DNA of 64,000 nt from Fusibacter sp. A1. GTDB lineage: Bacteria; Bacillota; Clostridia; Peptostreptococcales; Acidaminobacteraceae. The stretch spans positions 248,001-312,000 of the forward strand of contig NZ_QQWI01000003.1 in NCBI RefSeq assembly GCF_004125825.1, read 5' to 3'. The notes beneath the pieces were generated by a model that had not been told where the DNA came from, did not search any database, and saw only the letters and a list, made by a program, of their open reading frames with translations. Shown piece by piece: positions 1-10,623 of this stretch; position 1 is the stretch's first letter; each line of letters opens with the position of its first letter. The translations under genes were made by a program, and so were the position numbers.

Positions 1-917
1 TGACCGCCCAAGTCGTTGTACTTGGGTACCGGAAGCCGCGTAGAAGTCTCAAAGGTATAGGTGTTGAAATTGTCCTCCCCTTTGCTCCTTACAACATTCG
101 ACCTAGCGCCCGTCGAATCTTTCCCAGGCATGTCGTAGGTGTACTGTAGGACGACTTCGGAGTTTTCGGTTTTTAACAGACCGCCTCTAAAGCTGATATG
201 CTGAACATCGTTTAAGACATAATTGAACTCTGTTCCCTTGTTCGTCGAATATTTGAGCACCACTTTGCCGTCCCAGTTGCTCGCAGATTCGCCGCCGATC
301 ATCTCGTAGGAATAGTTGACATCCATCACCTGGGTGTTCAGTGTGGACCACTGGTTCTTATACCCCAAATCCGTCTGTGACTCACCCAAAATTGTCATTT
401 TAGCTTCCGCATTGGTTTCATCACCGTTGATATGAAACACTTTTTTGTAATAGATGTTTCCCGAGTCAAAGCTGATTCCCGGGTGACCGTCGGATATGAC
501 CGATTTTGAATACTGGTAGCTGGTCAGGTTATACGTATCGGTGCCCACCACAATTGTTTCCTTGAGCGCACCTACAGGTAGGGTGGTATCGATGATGGTC
601 TGCCCCATGCTGTTGTCACTGTTTTTAACCACGCTGAAGCTGACTGTTCTTTCAAGCGTGGCTTGAGCGGCCTCATTGGCCAAGCTGTACTTGACCGCAA
701 GCGTATAGGTGTCCTTATCCGGAACAGTCGGAATCGTCACTGTTCCAGATAGAATCACAGGCTCACCGGTCACGAAGCTGACTTCCTGATAATAGTATAC
801 ACCGCTTTTTAAGGTCAAATCTCCCTTGATGCCTCCAAATACCGCGTATTCATCCGCAAAGCTGAGCGGTGCGATAAGTAGTAGAAGGCATAGCAATATG
901 CTGACTGTACGTTTCAT
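1..917 (-). CDS. Exported protein, 3' part beyond window edge (partial)
   Basis: The frame is open from an ATG at 915-917 to the left edge without a stop, so at least 305 residues are visible and the C-terminus is missing. The N-terminus is a typical signal peptide (Lys-Arg, then a long Leu-rich core, cleavage probably near the ALSFA-type segment around residue 20). The rest is polar, rich in Thr, Ser, Tyr and Val and looks all-beta, with no cysteine-rich or catalytic motif that I recognise. It starts 20 bases after the stop of the upstream SLH gene, and its signal peptide resembles those of the three genes before it, so it is read as the fourth gene of the same surface-protein operon. Family unknown. 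Confidence 0.75.
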   Translation of the reverse strand, partial: MKRTVSILLCLLLLIAPLSFADEYAVFGGIKGDLTLKSGVYYYQEVSFVTGEPVILSGTVTIPTVPDKDTYTLAVKYSLANEAAQATLERTVSFSVVKNSDNSMGQTIIDTTLPVGALKETIVVGTDTYNLTSYQYSKSVISDGHPGISFDSGNIYYKKVFHINGDETNAEAKMTILGESQTDLGYKNQWSTLNTQVMDVNYSYEMIGGESASNWDGKVVLKYSTNKGTEFNYVLNDVQHISFRGGLLKTENSEVVLQYTYDMPGKDSTGARSNVVRSKGEDNFNTYTFETSTRLPVPKYNDLGG

Positions 918-937
918 GATGTCCCTTGCCCCCTAGC

Positions 938-3901
938 TTATGGTTCGACAAAGAGCACTAGCGCATCTTCATCATATCTTACAATGTAAACCTTATCGTC
1001 AATGGACAGCTCATCATAGGTGATTTGCTTATCGTTTTTCATGATAATCGCATTTGTAAGTTCCACAAATGTTTCTGTGGTGTTTGGTACCCATTCGCCA
1101 TGATGCCTTAAGAAGTTATAGGAATCATAGAGACCGATTCGCTTCCACTGATTGTTGAACTCACTGATTTGTCCTGTCGTGAGTACCGTATCCTCCAAAA
1201 TGTTGTTCAAGACATCGTCTATCTTCGTTTCTGAGGTAATCGTGTCATCGATATTGTCGAATTCAATGAACTCCTTAAATCTTAGGTTCATGGCCAGAAC
1301 ATTGTCCGATCCATCTGTGATATAGATACCGTAATACCTTTCCTTGCTTAAGCCTTTTCCGTCGATACTGTCATTTTCGGTTCTGCTATAAGATCCGTGG
1401 AAGAGTTCTTCCCTGGTGATCGTTGACTTGAGCTTATAATCGTAGATATCGGTGTCGTCGCTCAGGCCCAGTAGCAGCTCACCCTGGTCCACCTTTGTCC
1501 AGTCGCTGTTCTCTATGCTCGAAAAATTATTTAACAGCAGACTATAGGAATTCACTTCTTCCAGCGCACCAATGTAGATGCTGTCGAAGATGGTATCGAA
1601 ATTGCCCACGACTTTGATGAGCTGCGCATAGTCTATGCCATTGACCTGATTCGATACGACAAACACATTGGCATCGTCTCTAAGTGCGTTTTCATCTACA
1701 AGGCGGTTCTCCTGCATGAAGATAGTCGCTTCGTCATAGCGGATGTTCCGATTGTTCTTAAGCTCCATACGGTCTAAAACGTTGCTGTAGTCCTTTATTC
1801 CTTCGGCATAGTTTTTCTCATATCCTTTTTTGAAGATGAGCTGTGCGATTTCTTTTGTTCCGAAATTGTTCCTTATCACAAAATAAGCATCTTTTTCCTG
1901 ATAGCTCTTATTGAGCTGCGCTTGGGTGATGATTTCGCCGTCATCATAGATCAGCGCGTCGTTTGCAAGCCTGTAGGTCTCAGTGTATGGATCTGATTCG
2001 GATATCCATACTGAGTTTTGTAACCTGAAACGGTTGTTGATGCTTAAAGTGTCTGTAAACTGATTGTAATTGGACACACGGCCCTTTAGCACTTTCGTAA
2101 GCAGCTGTTCCGCGCCTTCGATGACAACGCGCGATGGAATCTTAGAATAGATGTTGTCGAAATACAGCTTGACCCTGTCGCCTGTCTTTAAGGTACTGAC
2201 ATTGACTCTCTCATTGTCCTTGTAGATCAATGTGGAAGGTCCGATTTCGTACATGGTGCTTTCATCTTTCAATATTACTTTACCGCCGACGATCGACTGA
2301 ATCGTAGCCATTTTAATTTTACCGTCATCCGGAATATAGCCGGGTATCGGCTGATAGGAGTCCGATACGATATGGACGGCACGATTGTTGATGACCTGAA
2401 CTGTCGTAGACGCGCCTACTTTCAAATCAGCGAGTGTCGCCTTATAGAAGTTGACGCTGATCTGCGCATCCGGGTCCACTGCCAGTATCACCAGTTCGTT
2501 CTTATAATCGAACAGTACGATCTGTGCAGGATCGGTGGTCTGATCTACAAACCGTAAGGTTCCTTTCACTTCTTTTACTTCGGACTTTCCAACGGATACA
2601 TAAAGCACTTCATTTTCAAGCGAGTAAACGGTCACCAAGTCCCCTGCGACCAGGTCCTTAGGCTGTTTATATTGTATGCCGTCAACGACGATGTAGTCGT
2701 TAGCAATTCCCGAAACATTGTCTTTGACACTTAAAAGGTCTATCATGGCGTCATCGTCAAGCTCTACTCTGATTCTTCTGTTGGTCTGATCGATCGCGTC
2801 GACGGTCAGATTTTCAGTCAGATTGGACAAGACCCTTCCCTGGCGCACCTGAATGTCGTCAAGATTTTTAAAGTACTGCAGAAGACGGTCTGTGGTCTGA
2901 TGGTCCTCCAGAACAACAGTGAACTTGACCATCTCGTCCTGGGTGATATAAGAGATCTCATCACCCAAGCGAAGTGCTGTCTGGTTCTTTAACCCCTGCT
3001 TATACACCGCAAGTCCTGTTTTTGCTCCAAAGGTAGGCGCACCTACCTGAATCCGTTTGATCGAATTATCGATATTTCTGATGTAGTAGTCAGTGAAGGT
3101 TCCTGTAGGATCTGTGGATTCCTTCATTCCGATGACGACACCGTATTGGGTCAACAAACCTAAGTTGTCTTCAAACTGTTCAAAGACTTGCCCAAGTACA
3201 GCTGCGAACTCTTTTCTGCTCATCGGGCCGTACGGGTTGAATCGACCATCGGCTTCAAGGCTCATGATTCGTTGGTCGATCAAGGTTTCAATAGCATCCA
3301 GATTCTCCACTCTGATCTGCTGCCAGTCCGAGGCTCCATATAAGGCATTCTGCCCAAACTGGGAATCGATACCCGATGCCTTTACAATCCAGACACCGAT
3401 ATTCTCTCGAGTCGCTTTCTGAGCATAGCCGACCTCTTCGACTACGCCCAGTATTCCAAGGGTTTTCGCTTCTTGATAATAGGCGTCATAAAGCGCCATC
3501 ATCAAAGTCGACGCAGGCACACCGGGATTGTTGTTGATCACCCTTTGCTTGATCGCCTGATCATCTCCGAACATCCTGACGAGCATGGTGAGCACTTGAA
3601 TGTTGGTTATCTCCTGGTTGGCGCCGAATTTATTGCCGCCAATTCCTTTTGTGATATCGAACATGGCAAGTCTCACGGCGTTTATCTTATCCTGCCCCGA
3701 AACATCGGTAAAATCATATTGGCTGATACGAAGCTGAAAATCCTTGTCGCCAACATAGTCCACAGGTATTTCTTCTGGCAAACTCAAGGCACGGTATTCC
3801 TGAACGTATTGAATTTGATTGTAGGGATTGTCGTAAGGGTTCATCCACGCGACTTGCAGTAGCATGAATGTTACGAGTATTAAGCTAATTAATCGTTTCA
3901 T
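938..3901 (-). CDS. S-layer homology (SLH) domain surface protein, 987 aa
   Basis: This is an exported protein anchored to the cell wall through SLH domains. Residues 1-20 form a signal peptide. SLH-like units follow at about residues 65-115, 140-180 and 195-245; the last carries the recognisable pattern ADGRFNPYGPMSRKEFAAVL. The remaining 740 residues are mostly beta-rich with many Asp, Asn and Val and no enzyme motif. The start has an AAGGAG site eight bases upstream. The gene sits 10 bases after the TIG-repeat gene and 20 before the next, so all are probably co-transcribed. SLH domains bind secondary cell-wall polymer in Firmicutes (family knowledge); an S-layer or adhesin role is inference. 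Confidence 0.8.
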   Translation of the reverse strand: MKRLISLILVTFMLLQVAWMNPYDNPYNQIQYVQEYRALSLPEEIPVDYVGDKDFQLRISQYDFTDVSGQDKINAVRLAMFDITKGIGGNKFGANQEITNIQVLTMLVRMFGDDQAIKQRVINNNPGVPASTLMMALYDAYYQEAKTLGILGVVEEVGYAQKATRENIGVWIVKASGIDSQFGQNALYGASDWQQIRVENLDAIETLIDQRIMSLEADGRFNPYGPMSRKEFAAVLGQVFEQFEDNLGLLTQYGVVIGMKESTDPTGTFTDYYIRNIDNSIKRIQVGAPTFGAKTGLAVYKQGLKNQTALRLGDEISYITQDEMVKFTVVLEDHQTTDRLLQYFKNLDDIQVRQGRVLSNLTENLTVDAIDQTNRRIRVELDDDAMIDLLSVKDNVSGIANDYIVVDGIQYKQPKDLVAGDLVTVYSLENEVLYVSVGKSEVKEVKGTLRFVDQTTDPAQIVLFDYKNELVILAVDPDAQISVNFYKATLADLKVGASTTVQVINNRAVHIVSDSYQPIPGYIPDDGKIKMATIQSIVGGKVILKDESTMYEIGPSTLIYKDNERVNVSTLKTGDRVKLYFDNIYSKIPSRVVIEGAEQLLTKVLKGRVSNYNQFTDTLSINNRFRLQNSVWISESDPYTETYRLANDALIYDDGEIITQAQLNKSYQEKDAYFVIRNNFGTKEIAQLIFKKGYEKNYAEGIKDYSNVLDRMELKNNRNIRYDEATIFMQENRLVDENALRDDANVFVVSNQVNGIDYAQLIKVVGNFDTIFDSIYIGALEEVNSYSLLLNNFSSIENSDWTKVDQGELLLGLSDDTDIYDYKLKSTITREELFHGSYSRTENDSIDGKGLSKERYYGIYITDGSDNVLAMNLRFKEFIEFDNIDDTITSETKIDDVLNNILEDTVLTTGQISEFNNQWKRIGLYDSYNFLRHHGEWVPNTTETFVELTNAIIMKNDKQITYDELSIDDKVYIVRYDEDALVLFVEP

Positions 3902-3911
3902 CTTGCGCTCC

Positions 3912-6900
3912 TTAATTGTTAACAGTCAAAACATAATAACCACTCGACATGACTTGAATTTTAACTTCATTCGTTGATCTATCAATTGACGAGTTAACAA
4001 TTGACCATTTCCTTGCGTTTGTATCATAGTGATAAACAGTATAGCTAGATGCTTTTACACTTACTTGCTGTGAGGCGATATTGAATCTGACATCGATTGG
4101 AATGATCAGATTGCCTAAATTTCGAGTTCCTGTGTTGTTCGCGATTGTAAAATCGATGCTCACCACAGGCGAGACCGTCTTGACGGTTCTTGGCAACTGG
4201 CTTATCGCACTGCTTGTGGAACTGTTCTGCTGCAGGTCTGTCGACCATGTCACATATTCCTTGCTGATTGTGTTGTTCAGTTTAAACTGATCGTTATTGA
4301 ATCCATAGGGAACATAACTCAAATCCAGTAGTTCCGATCCCAGCGTCATACGCGAATAGTTGCTTTGAATCATCGCATCAGGCATGATGATCTTGATCTT
4401 TTTCATGTCCTTGAAGGCGTCCGAAGTCAGATCCACCTGAATGTTTGATGAGAACCTTTCATCCGTAAAGAGGATGGTCAGGTCAGATCCTAACATTTCG
4501 CTGGTCGCAATCTCTTTTAATCCTGGAAGCAGTCCACCGTCGTTGTCGGGATCGCCCAAGGTTACTATCTTCTCATACTGAGCGTACTCGAGATAGACGA
4601 TGTTCGACCATGCCGATGAGCCGTATTCATTGACTGCCTTTACGACAAAATAGATTTTGTCAGGGGAAACCAAATCGTAAAACCCGTCGAGTCTAGTAAT
4701 CTTATAGGGTTCTAGGGTTGTTGTCCCTAAAGAGTTGAAATCCCTATAGTCGTTACTTGTCAGCTGTGTTCTCGATTTTCTTCCAAGATAGGTATAAAGC
4801 TCATAATACTTCACATTATCCACGTGGTAGTTGAACAGCTTGATATACTGGTCGTTCACCACTTCAACCTTTAACGAAGTCGGCGCTGAAGGAACAGGAA
4901 CACTATACCTGATCTTCGCATTCGAATCGCTAAGTCCCGTATCGGGATTGATGACTGTGAGTACATATTCCCTTTCTTCGAAGACTTCGGGTGTGGTGAC
5001 AAGCAGCGTGTTCTCATCGACAAACTCCACTTTAGGCGCCAGCACTCCACCTTGTATCACATAGGTCTTGTCGTCCTTGTAAAATCCGATTTCACCGGTA
5101 CTTCCAGCAATCTGAAGTATCCGCTGCCCTCCGAAAACGACTTTCGCACCGCTTTGGAAGTTGGTGCCTGTCAGTTTGATCACTTGACCGCCTTCAGTGG
5201 AAACCACTGATACGGGACTTGAACCGTCTTTTGAAACTATCTCATCTGCCACTGTAGGGTAGCTGATTACCGTCAAGGCGCCGTTAAGTGTCACTGTACC
5301 GAAGTCGGTATTGATGACCTGAATATTTTTGGGACCGGCTGTCAAATTGGCCGGAACCACAAATTGGATGAATCGTCCGACATCCTCAATTGCAAAAGGC
5401 GTAACCGGAACGCCACCTATGGAACCGATGATGACTAAGGCTCCTGCCCTGAAGTCTGTTCCGCGTATCTCTACCACATTTCCGCCATACTGGGATGTGC
5501 GATTTGGAACCAGTCCCTTGATCACAGGTAAACTGAGCGGCTTACGGTAGATGAAGTAGATCAGACGCTTATCGGTTCCCAGCTTGTTCACATCCGTCGT
5601 ATTGGCGATACCTCCATCGGTGTTTTCAATGATGATAGGCAGCTTCACGTTGATGTCTGTGGCGCTCCCCGCCGGAACTTTCGCAATGATGACCTCAAGG
5701 TCGTTCACTTCATCGTAGGTGATGTCGAGCACTTGTGCGGCTTTCGTTCCAAGATAGACCTTGACCCCGTCCCTAAAATCATGTCCTCTGATTTCGATGT
5801 CTATTCCACCGCTTATCGAGGCCTGTACCATTCGCTGTTCCGTACCGGTCGGATTCTCTACCGAATTGGCCGGTATGGGTTCGAAGGGACTTACTGATTG
5901 TATGGTCGGTTTTGATGCCGGGTTGGTGAACTTGAATCCGATGGTTGCGACTCCACCGTCCGGATTGAACACATACACGGTGACAGGATCCACAGTGTAA
6001 TATGCGGGTGTGGTTAATGTCAGCTTGCCGGTCGTTTCAAAATCGACCTTTGGCGCATAGCCTCTACCAACAAACAAACGCTTACTGATAGGATCCACTT
6101 TTACCCTGATCCATTCATAATCCGTTGCTGTATTGAAGACTGTCGGCGTGGTGTAATTGTAGCCGACGGGTTGATAATAGTAAATGTCATTTTTCAGCAT
6201 TCCCGTAGGAATGAATACTTCCGAACCGTCATAGTTTGTAAAGCTCCTGGAATAGATGACTCCGCCTTCTTCGAGTTTAACATCGATGCCGCCTGCATTT
6301 CCGTCATAGGATACACTCAGGCCGCCTTCGATGTTCACTGTCGCCCTATTCGCGTTGATCCGTCCATCGTTCGCGTTTCCTATAGGAACAGAGGTGTTGG
6401 TCAGGTCTCCAAAGCGCACAAGCGCTTCGACCTGGTTTCCAGAGTCCACAATCTGCGTGGCGTCGTCGTTCAGATAAGCCATAAAGGAGTCATCGGCAAA
6501 TCCGCTACCGACGATCTCGCGTAGTTCTCCGCCTGTTCTAGCGCCTTGGTTTGGATTGATATAGGTGACTTTCGGTTTTGAAGCTTCAAAGGTGTAGCTC
6601 ATTTTGTTGGATACGCCCGCGTCGTTGTTCATCACGATGACGTCTTTTACGCCTTCTGTGTTCGTCGGCACGATCACCTTAAGATAATCCACATCAAAGT
6701 CAACTATTTTTGCCAGCTGCGTTCCAAAGTAGACCCTTGGTAAAATCGGTGAGGCATAGTAGTAGTCATATCCGTAATAGTTGGCCCCGCCCGGCATCGA
6801 CGTCTGTTCCCATAAGTCGACACTTCCTTCATATCTCTTCTGAAGCAGATGGTCCCATTTGACCACGGTAGCGAGTTTGCTGTTGATATTGGTGAAGGTG

Positions 6901-9900
6901 TCGATTCCGGTGTCGTAGCCAGAGCCTCCGCCTAGATTGACGTAGGGTTCAAAGAATCTGAAGTCTTCGCCGATGATCTCGACTACCTCTCCACCGTTGG
7001 TGCTACCTTTATTTAGAATAACCTGACTTATTTTTGGCGTCGATGCAGGCTTCACATAGGTAAAACCGTCTTTGAGCTGCGCGCTACCGCCGTCGTTGTT
7101 GACAATAACGACGGATACCGCCAGTTCACCGACTCCGAAAACTTCAGTGATATCGACTGGATACGTCGGCACCTTTACTTCCATCTGCGTCCCTGCCAGA
7201 TTGACCGACTTGTTTGCAGGAGGTACGAGTATTCCGTCAAAATAGATCTGAGAGGTTTCTTTAAAATCCTTACCGATCACTGTAACGATATATCCGCCCG
7301 ATACCGATCCGCGGTCCGGGGTGATGCTTGCGATGCTCGGTTGAGTCGCCGGTAGGTGATAATAATAGAATCCGTCGATCTTCGTATCCGACTTGGTATC
7401 TGGATTGACTACCGTAACATCCTTGGGTCCGGTGCTCGAAGCGATATTCGGAACGACGAACTCGAGCTTGTCTTTTGTAGCGACCTTCACACGGCTTCCG
7501 ACAATACGTTTGTCGTTACTGTCATAGGTAAAGGCTGTGCGCATCTTCAGCACGATCGGCTGAGCCGTGTTCACGGTCAAGTTCGTCTGGTTGATGCTCA
7601 CGTCATAAGCGTTGAGCGACTGGTCTATGGCCTTGAATACGGGAACATCGACACTAGAGCCCGTGGCTTTTATGGTAAATACGTTGAACTGTCCGTTTGT
7701 CAGCCTTAGGCTGTTGTCCGCCAGCTTTTGAAGTGTGAAGAAGTCACCTGTGTTCTCATCTTCAAGAATCACTGCATACCAGTAGTCGGAAAGATCCGCG
7801 GTCAACTTTTTATTGATCGTATAGTTGGCCCTTAACAGGTTGTTGTCAAGTCTTACCTTAAAGGTGACGGGACTTGCAGCGTTTATGGTGATTGAGCTTG
7901 CATTGAACGTAAAGGCTCCTACTAGGGCGCCGGTATTGTCAAAGGCCTGGTAGCCGCTGATCTCATTGTACTTCAAGGTGTAGATGATCTGATTCCCGTC
8001 ATAGATCTGAGGGTTTCCATCCGCATCAAAAGTAAGCTCGTAAACCACCTGATCGTCTTGGCTTGTGATCAGTGTATTTACATAAAACGGCGACACTTTG
8101 ATTCTACCCGCTTCATTGCTCACCAGATTATAGGTCGAATCGGGAGAGGTGTAGTCTATAAATTCGATTTCTCCGAAGCTGTTGTAGTTATAGGTATTGA
8201 TATCCTCACCGTCAAGCAGCACTCTTGTTCCCAGCAGCCTGAATCCGTCAAGGCCTTCGGCTGTCGCTGCCGCAGCATCGGGTTTGAAGTAGTTGTCTCC
8301 AGAGACAACCACCAAGGTGTCCACAGTTCCCTTATTGGGCGAAACCACATTGATGAGCGGGTCCTGATTGAAGGACTGCACATAGTAGAAGTCCCTCACT
8401 GCAAGTCCACCAAGCGGATTAAGCACCTGAACCTGAGTTTTTGTGACACGTCCGACAGGAGCCCTGAAGGTCAGCGTCATGCTGTTACCCTGGGGGTCGA
8501 TCGCACGGACGACTTCACCTACATCGATTCCGTCGATGTACACCTTGACGCCGTCCTGAAAGTTCGAACCTGTGATAACGATCTCTTCTCTTGAATCCGC
8601 AGTGACAATGCTTGGTACCACCGATTCAATCACAGGCGTGTCTGTAGCAAGCACAAAGTCAATGATGTCGAGCACGACATAGCCGTCCCCTAAGTCATTG
8701 GAATTTCTTTTTGGATTGATGACCTGAATGTTTTTCTTCCCACCGGACGGCAGGGTCACTTCCCTTGGAAGGTAGACATTGATTCTCTGCCCGATCTCGT
8801 TGCCGACCGAGCCGTCGATGATGTTCTTATTGCTATCAAGGATGACCATGTCCACACTGACTCCCGGCACGATCCCGTCTTTATCGTAGATCGTTCCGTT
8901 AGGCGAGCCGCTGGTGTCGTTCTTATCGAATTTGACAACATAGTCGCCGTCACCTAGGGTGTCGGTCACCTGGATGAGCACGACTGGGTAGTTAGTGTGG
9001 ATGATTCCAGAGGAATCGGTATATTTATTAACCAGGAAGTCGTCCCCTTCAATGGAAAGAAGGGTGTTTTCCTTTGGACTGAATGCAGGATTGATCTGCA
9101 CCTTGTCCGGAGTCACGCTGTTGATGATCGGTTCTATCGAACTTGGAATAAACTCGAATCCGTCAAGTACGGTGACCGATTGGCTGAAGGTGAAGACTAG
9201 ACCGTTTTCATCCACGATTTCCGTATCGAGTTCCACGATGACGTCTTTGAATGGATCAGCCTGGGCATCGTCGATGATATCGGATATCGTATAAAGATAA
9301 TCGTCCGCACCGATTTTTGCATACTTGACTGTTCCTGTACCCGTCAGTTCGAAGAAGGCCTGCTTTGAGATGATCGCTTTGATTGTTCTTGATAGCGTAT
9401 CGACAGGCACCCCCTTGAAGGTCAGGTTTGTTTCATCAAAATCGATGTTCATCACCCTGTTGGCAGCCGATGGCGTCGCAGAAGTGATTCCGATCGATCC
9501 TGATCCCGAGACAAGTTCCGGGATGTTCGGTGTAATCAGATTACGACCGATGATCTGTATGTTGGCTCCCTCATCCGTTCCGGTCTTGGGATTTATCTTT
9601 GTAATCGTTGGTTTGAAGACCGCATCGAGCAGGTTGAAGCCTTCGGTCAGATCGTATCTAGCGACGATCTCGTTGTTCACCACATCGACAACCACAACCC
9701 TCTTGGTACCAAGGGCGATCTGGGTGTTGTTGGGTATCTGAACGCTCATTCTCTGCTTATCGGACGACAGGGAGACGCTCGGCGACCTCTTATCCTCAGA
9801 AAATGCGAAATCATTGTCGGTCGTATTTAAAAAATAGACCTGATAGTTTCTGGCATCTGAGAATTTAGTCGAACTAAGCGTGATGATATCACCCTTGCTG

Positions 9901-10613
9901 GCGGCATTGGGATACATGCTTACAGGAGCGATATCCAGGTTTTCTAAAATTCTGAATGCGTTTTGATAATAATACGTAACTTCGATATTGGGATCACCGG
10001 CAGCGGTCTGCGTGAGCGTGATGTCCTGGTATCCCAAGGCTCCTGGCGCTGTAGGTGAAAAAGCCACATCCGAAGCGGTCTGACCGATTCCGGATAGGTA
10101 GTCTCGAATGTTGTACTGCTGGATACCGCGACCAAAAGTTCCCGTGATGGTGGTATCGTTGATTCTGTCAAGATTGGAACCGCTGATCACAATTTCCTCC
10201 GCCTCGTCCTGGTTGACGATCGCAGTGCTTGAGCTTGTGATGTTCGGGAAGTTCGGCGTGTTCAGGTTGATGATCTTGTTCCCGATGTATATTTTACCTG
10301 TAAACGAGTCCGCCTCATCGAAGTCCAACACGTAATTCAAGAAGAAATCGTTCGAATCCGCATGCAAGGTTCCAAGCGCTGTCGGAATACCGCCCTCTAT
10401 TTCAAACAGGACGTTGATTCCAGTAAGGTTGCTACCGATCAGGATGACATTACCGCCTGTGACATCGTAGCCAACATGTTGCTTGATGAACTTGACATTG
10501 GTGACGGTCGCGCCGTCCCCGACATCGAGCGCCCAAGCGGTAAGTGGCGCGACATAGGTGAAATGACTGAGCATCAAGAGTGCGACTAGGATCAGTGAAA
10601 TTATTTTTTTCAT
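3912..10613 (-). CDS. Giant TIG/IPT-repeat exported protein, 2233 aa
   Basis: After a signal peptide (residues 1-30) the protein is built from roughly a dozen immunoglobulin-like TIG/IPT repeats. These are visible as recurring GG-x-x-V/I-x-I-x-G-x-x-F motifs such as GGNVILIGSNL, GANIQIIGRNL, GGYIVTVIGKDF, GGEVVEIIGEDF, GGNVVEIRGTDF and GGQVIKLTGTNF, most preceded by a P-x-x-G turn. About 1850-1960 resembles a fibronectin type III domain, and the last 250 residues form a separate C-terminal module. No SLH domain or LPXTG signal is visible, so it may be held by its SLH neighbours. I place the start at the ATG at 10613, preceded by AGGAGG, not at an upstream in-frame codon. Likely an adhesin or surface-layer scaffold (inference). 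Confidence 0.85.
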   Translation of the reverse strand: MKKIISLILVALLMLSHFTYVAPLTAWALDVGDGATVTNVKFIKQHVGYDVTGGNVILIGSNLTGINVLFEIEGGIPTALGTLHADSNDFFLNYVLDFDEADSFTGKIYIGNKIINLNTPNFPNITSSSTAIVNQDEAEEIVISGSNLDRINDTTITGTFGRGIQQYNIRDYLSGIGQTASDVAFSPTAPGALGYQDITLTQTAAGDPNIEVTYYYQNAFRILENLDIAPVSMYPNAASKGDIITLSSTKFSDARNYQVYFLNTTDNDFAFSEDKRSPSVSLSSDKQRMSVQIPNNTQIALGTKRVVVVDVVNNEIVARYDLTEGFNLLDAVFKPTITKINPKTGTDEGANIQIIGRNLITPNIPELVSGSGSIGITSATPSAANRVMNIDFDETNLTFKGVPVDTLSRTIKAIISKQAFFELTGTGTVKYAKIGADDYLYTISDIIDDAQADPFKDVIVELDTEIVDENGLVFTFSQSVTVLDGFEFIPSSIEPIINSVTPDKVQINPAFSPKENTLLSIEGDDFLVNKYTDSSGIIHTNYPVVLIQVTDTLGDGDYVVKFDKNDTSGSPNGTIYDKDGIVPGVSVDMVILDSNKNIIDGSVGNEIGQRINVYLPREVTLPSGGKKNIQVINPKRNSNDLGDGYVVLDIIDFVLATDTPVIESVVPSIVTADSREEIVITGSNFQDGVKVYIDGIDVGEVVRAIDPQGNSMTLTFRAPVGRVTKTQVQVLNPLGGLAVRDFYYVQSFNQDPLINVVSPNKGTVDTLVVVSGDNYFKPDAAAATAEGLDGFRLLGTRVLLDGEDINTYNYNSFGEIEFIDYTSPDSTYNLVSNEAGRIKVSPFYVNTLITSQDDQVVYELTFDADGNPQIYDGNQIIYTLKYNEISGYQAFDNTGALVGAFTFNASSITINAASPVTFKVRLDNNLLRANYTINKKLTADLSDYWYAVILEDENTGDFFTLQKLADNSLRLTNGQFNVFTIKATGSSVDVPVFKAIDQSLNAYDVSINQTNLTVNTAQPIVLKMRTAFTYDSNDKRIVGSRVKVATKDKLEFVVPNIASSTGPKDVTVVNPDTKSDTKIDGFYYYHLPATQPSIASITPDRGSVSGGYIVTVIGKDFKETSQIYFDGILVPPANKSVNLAGTQMEVKVPTYPVDITEVFGVGELAVSVVIVNNDGGSAQLKDGFTYVKPASTPKISQVILNKGSTNGGEVVEIIGEDFRFFEPYVNLGGGSGYDTGIDTFTNINSKLATVVKWDHLLQKRYEGSVDLWEQTSMPGGANYYGYDYYYASPILPRVYFGTQLAKIVDFDVDYLKVIVPTNTEGVKDVIVMNNDAGVSNKMSYTFEASKPKVTYINPNQGARTGGELREIVGSGFADDSFMAYLNDDATQIVDSGNQVEALVRFGDLTNTSVPIGNANDGRINANRATVNIEGGLSVSYDGNAGGIDVKLEEGGVIYSRSFTNYDGSEVFIPTGMLKNDIYYYQPVGYNYTTPTVFNTATDYEWIRVKVDPISKRLFVGRGYAPKVDFETTGKLTLTTPAYYTVDPVTVYVFNPDGGVATIGFKFTNPASKPTIQSVSPFEPIPANSVENPTGTEQRMVQASISGGIDIEIRGHDFRDGVKVYLGTKAAQVLDITYDEVNDLEVIIAKVPAGSATDINVKLPIIIENTDGGIANTTDVNKLGTDKRLIYFIYRKPLSLPVIKGLVPNRTSQYGGNVVEIRGTDFRAGALVIIGSIGGVPVTPFAIEDVGRFIQFVVPANLTAGPKNIQVINTDFGTVTLNGALTVISYPTVADEIVSKDGSSPVSVVSTEGGQVIKLTGTNFQSGAKVVFGGQRILQIAGSTGEIGFYKDDKTYVIQGGVLAPKVEFVDENTLLVTTPEVFEEREYVLTVINPDTGLSDSNAKIRYSVPVPSAPTSLKVEVVNDQYIKLFNYHVDNVKYYELYTYLGRKSRTQLTSNDYRDFNSLGTTTLEPYKITRLDGFYDLVSPDKIYFVVKAVNEYGSSAWSNIVYLEYAQYEKIVTLGDPDNDGGLLPGLKEIATSEMLGSDLTILFTDERFSSNIQVDLTSDAFKDMKKIKIIMPDAMIQSNYSRMTLGSELLDLSYVPYGFNNDQFKLNNTISKEYVTWSTDLQQNSSTSSAISQLPRTVKTVSPVVSIDFTIANNTGTRNLGNLIIPIDVRFNIASQQVSVKASSYTVYHYDTNARKWSIVNSSIDRSTNEVKIQVMSSGYYVLTVNN

Positions 10614-10623
10614 AGTGCGCCTC

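Noticed and set aside
3093..3862. Plus-strand frames opposite the SLH gene
   Set aside because: They lie antisense inside a strongly supported long gene, lack ribosome sites and resemble nothing.
8058..8594. A 178-codon plus-strand frame inside the TIG-repeat gene
   Set aside because: Antisense to an intact repeat protein, with no ribosome site; long open frames opposite repetitive genes are common.
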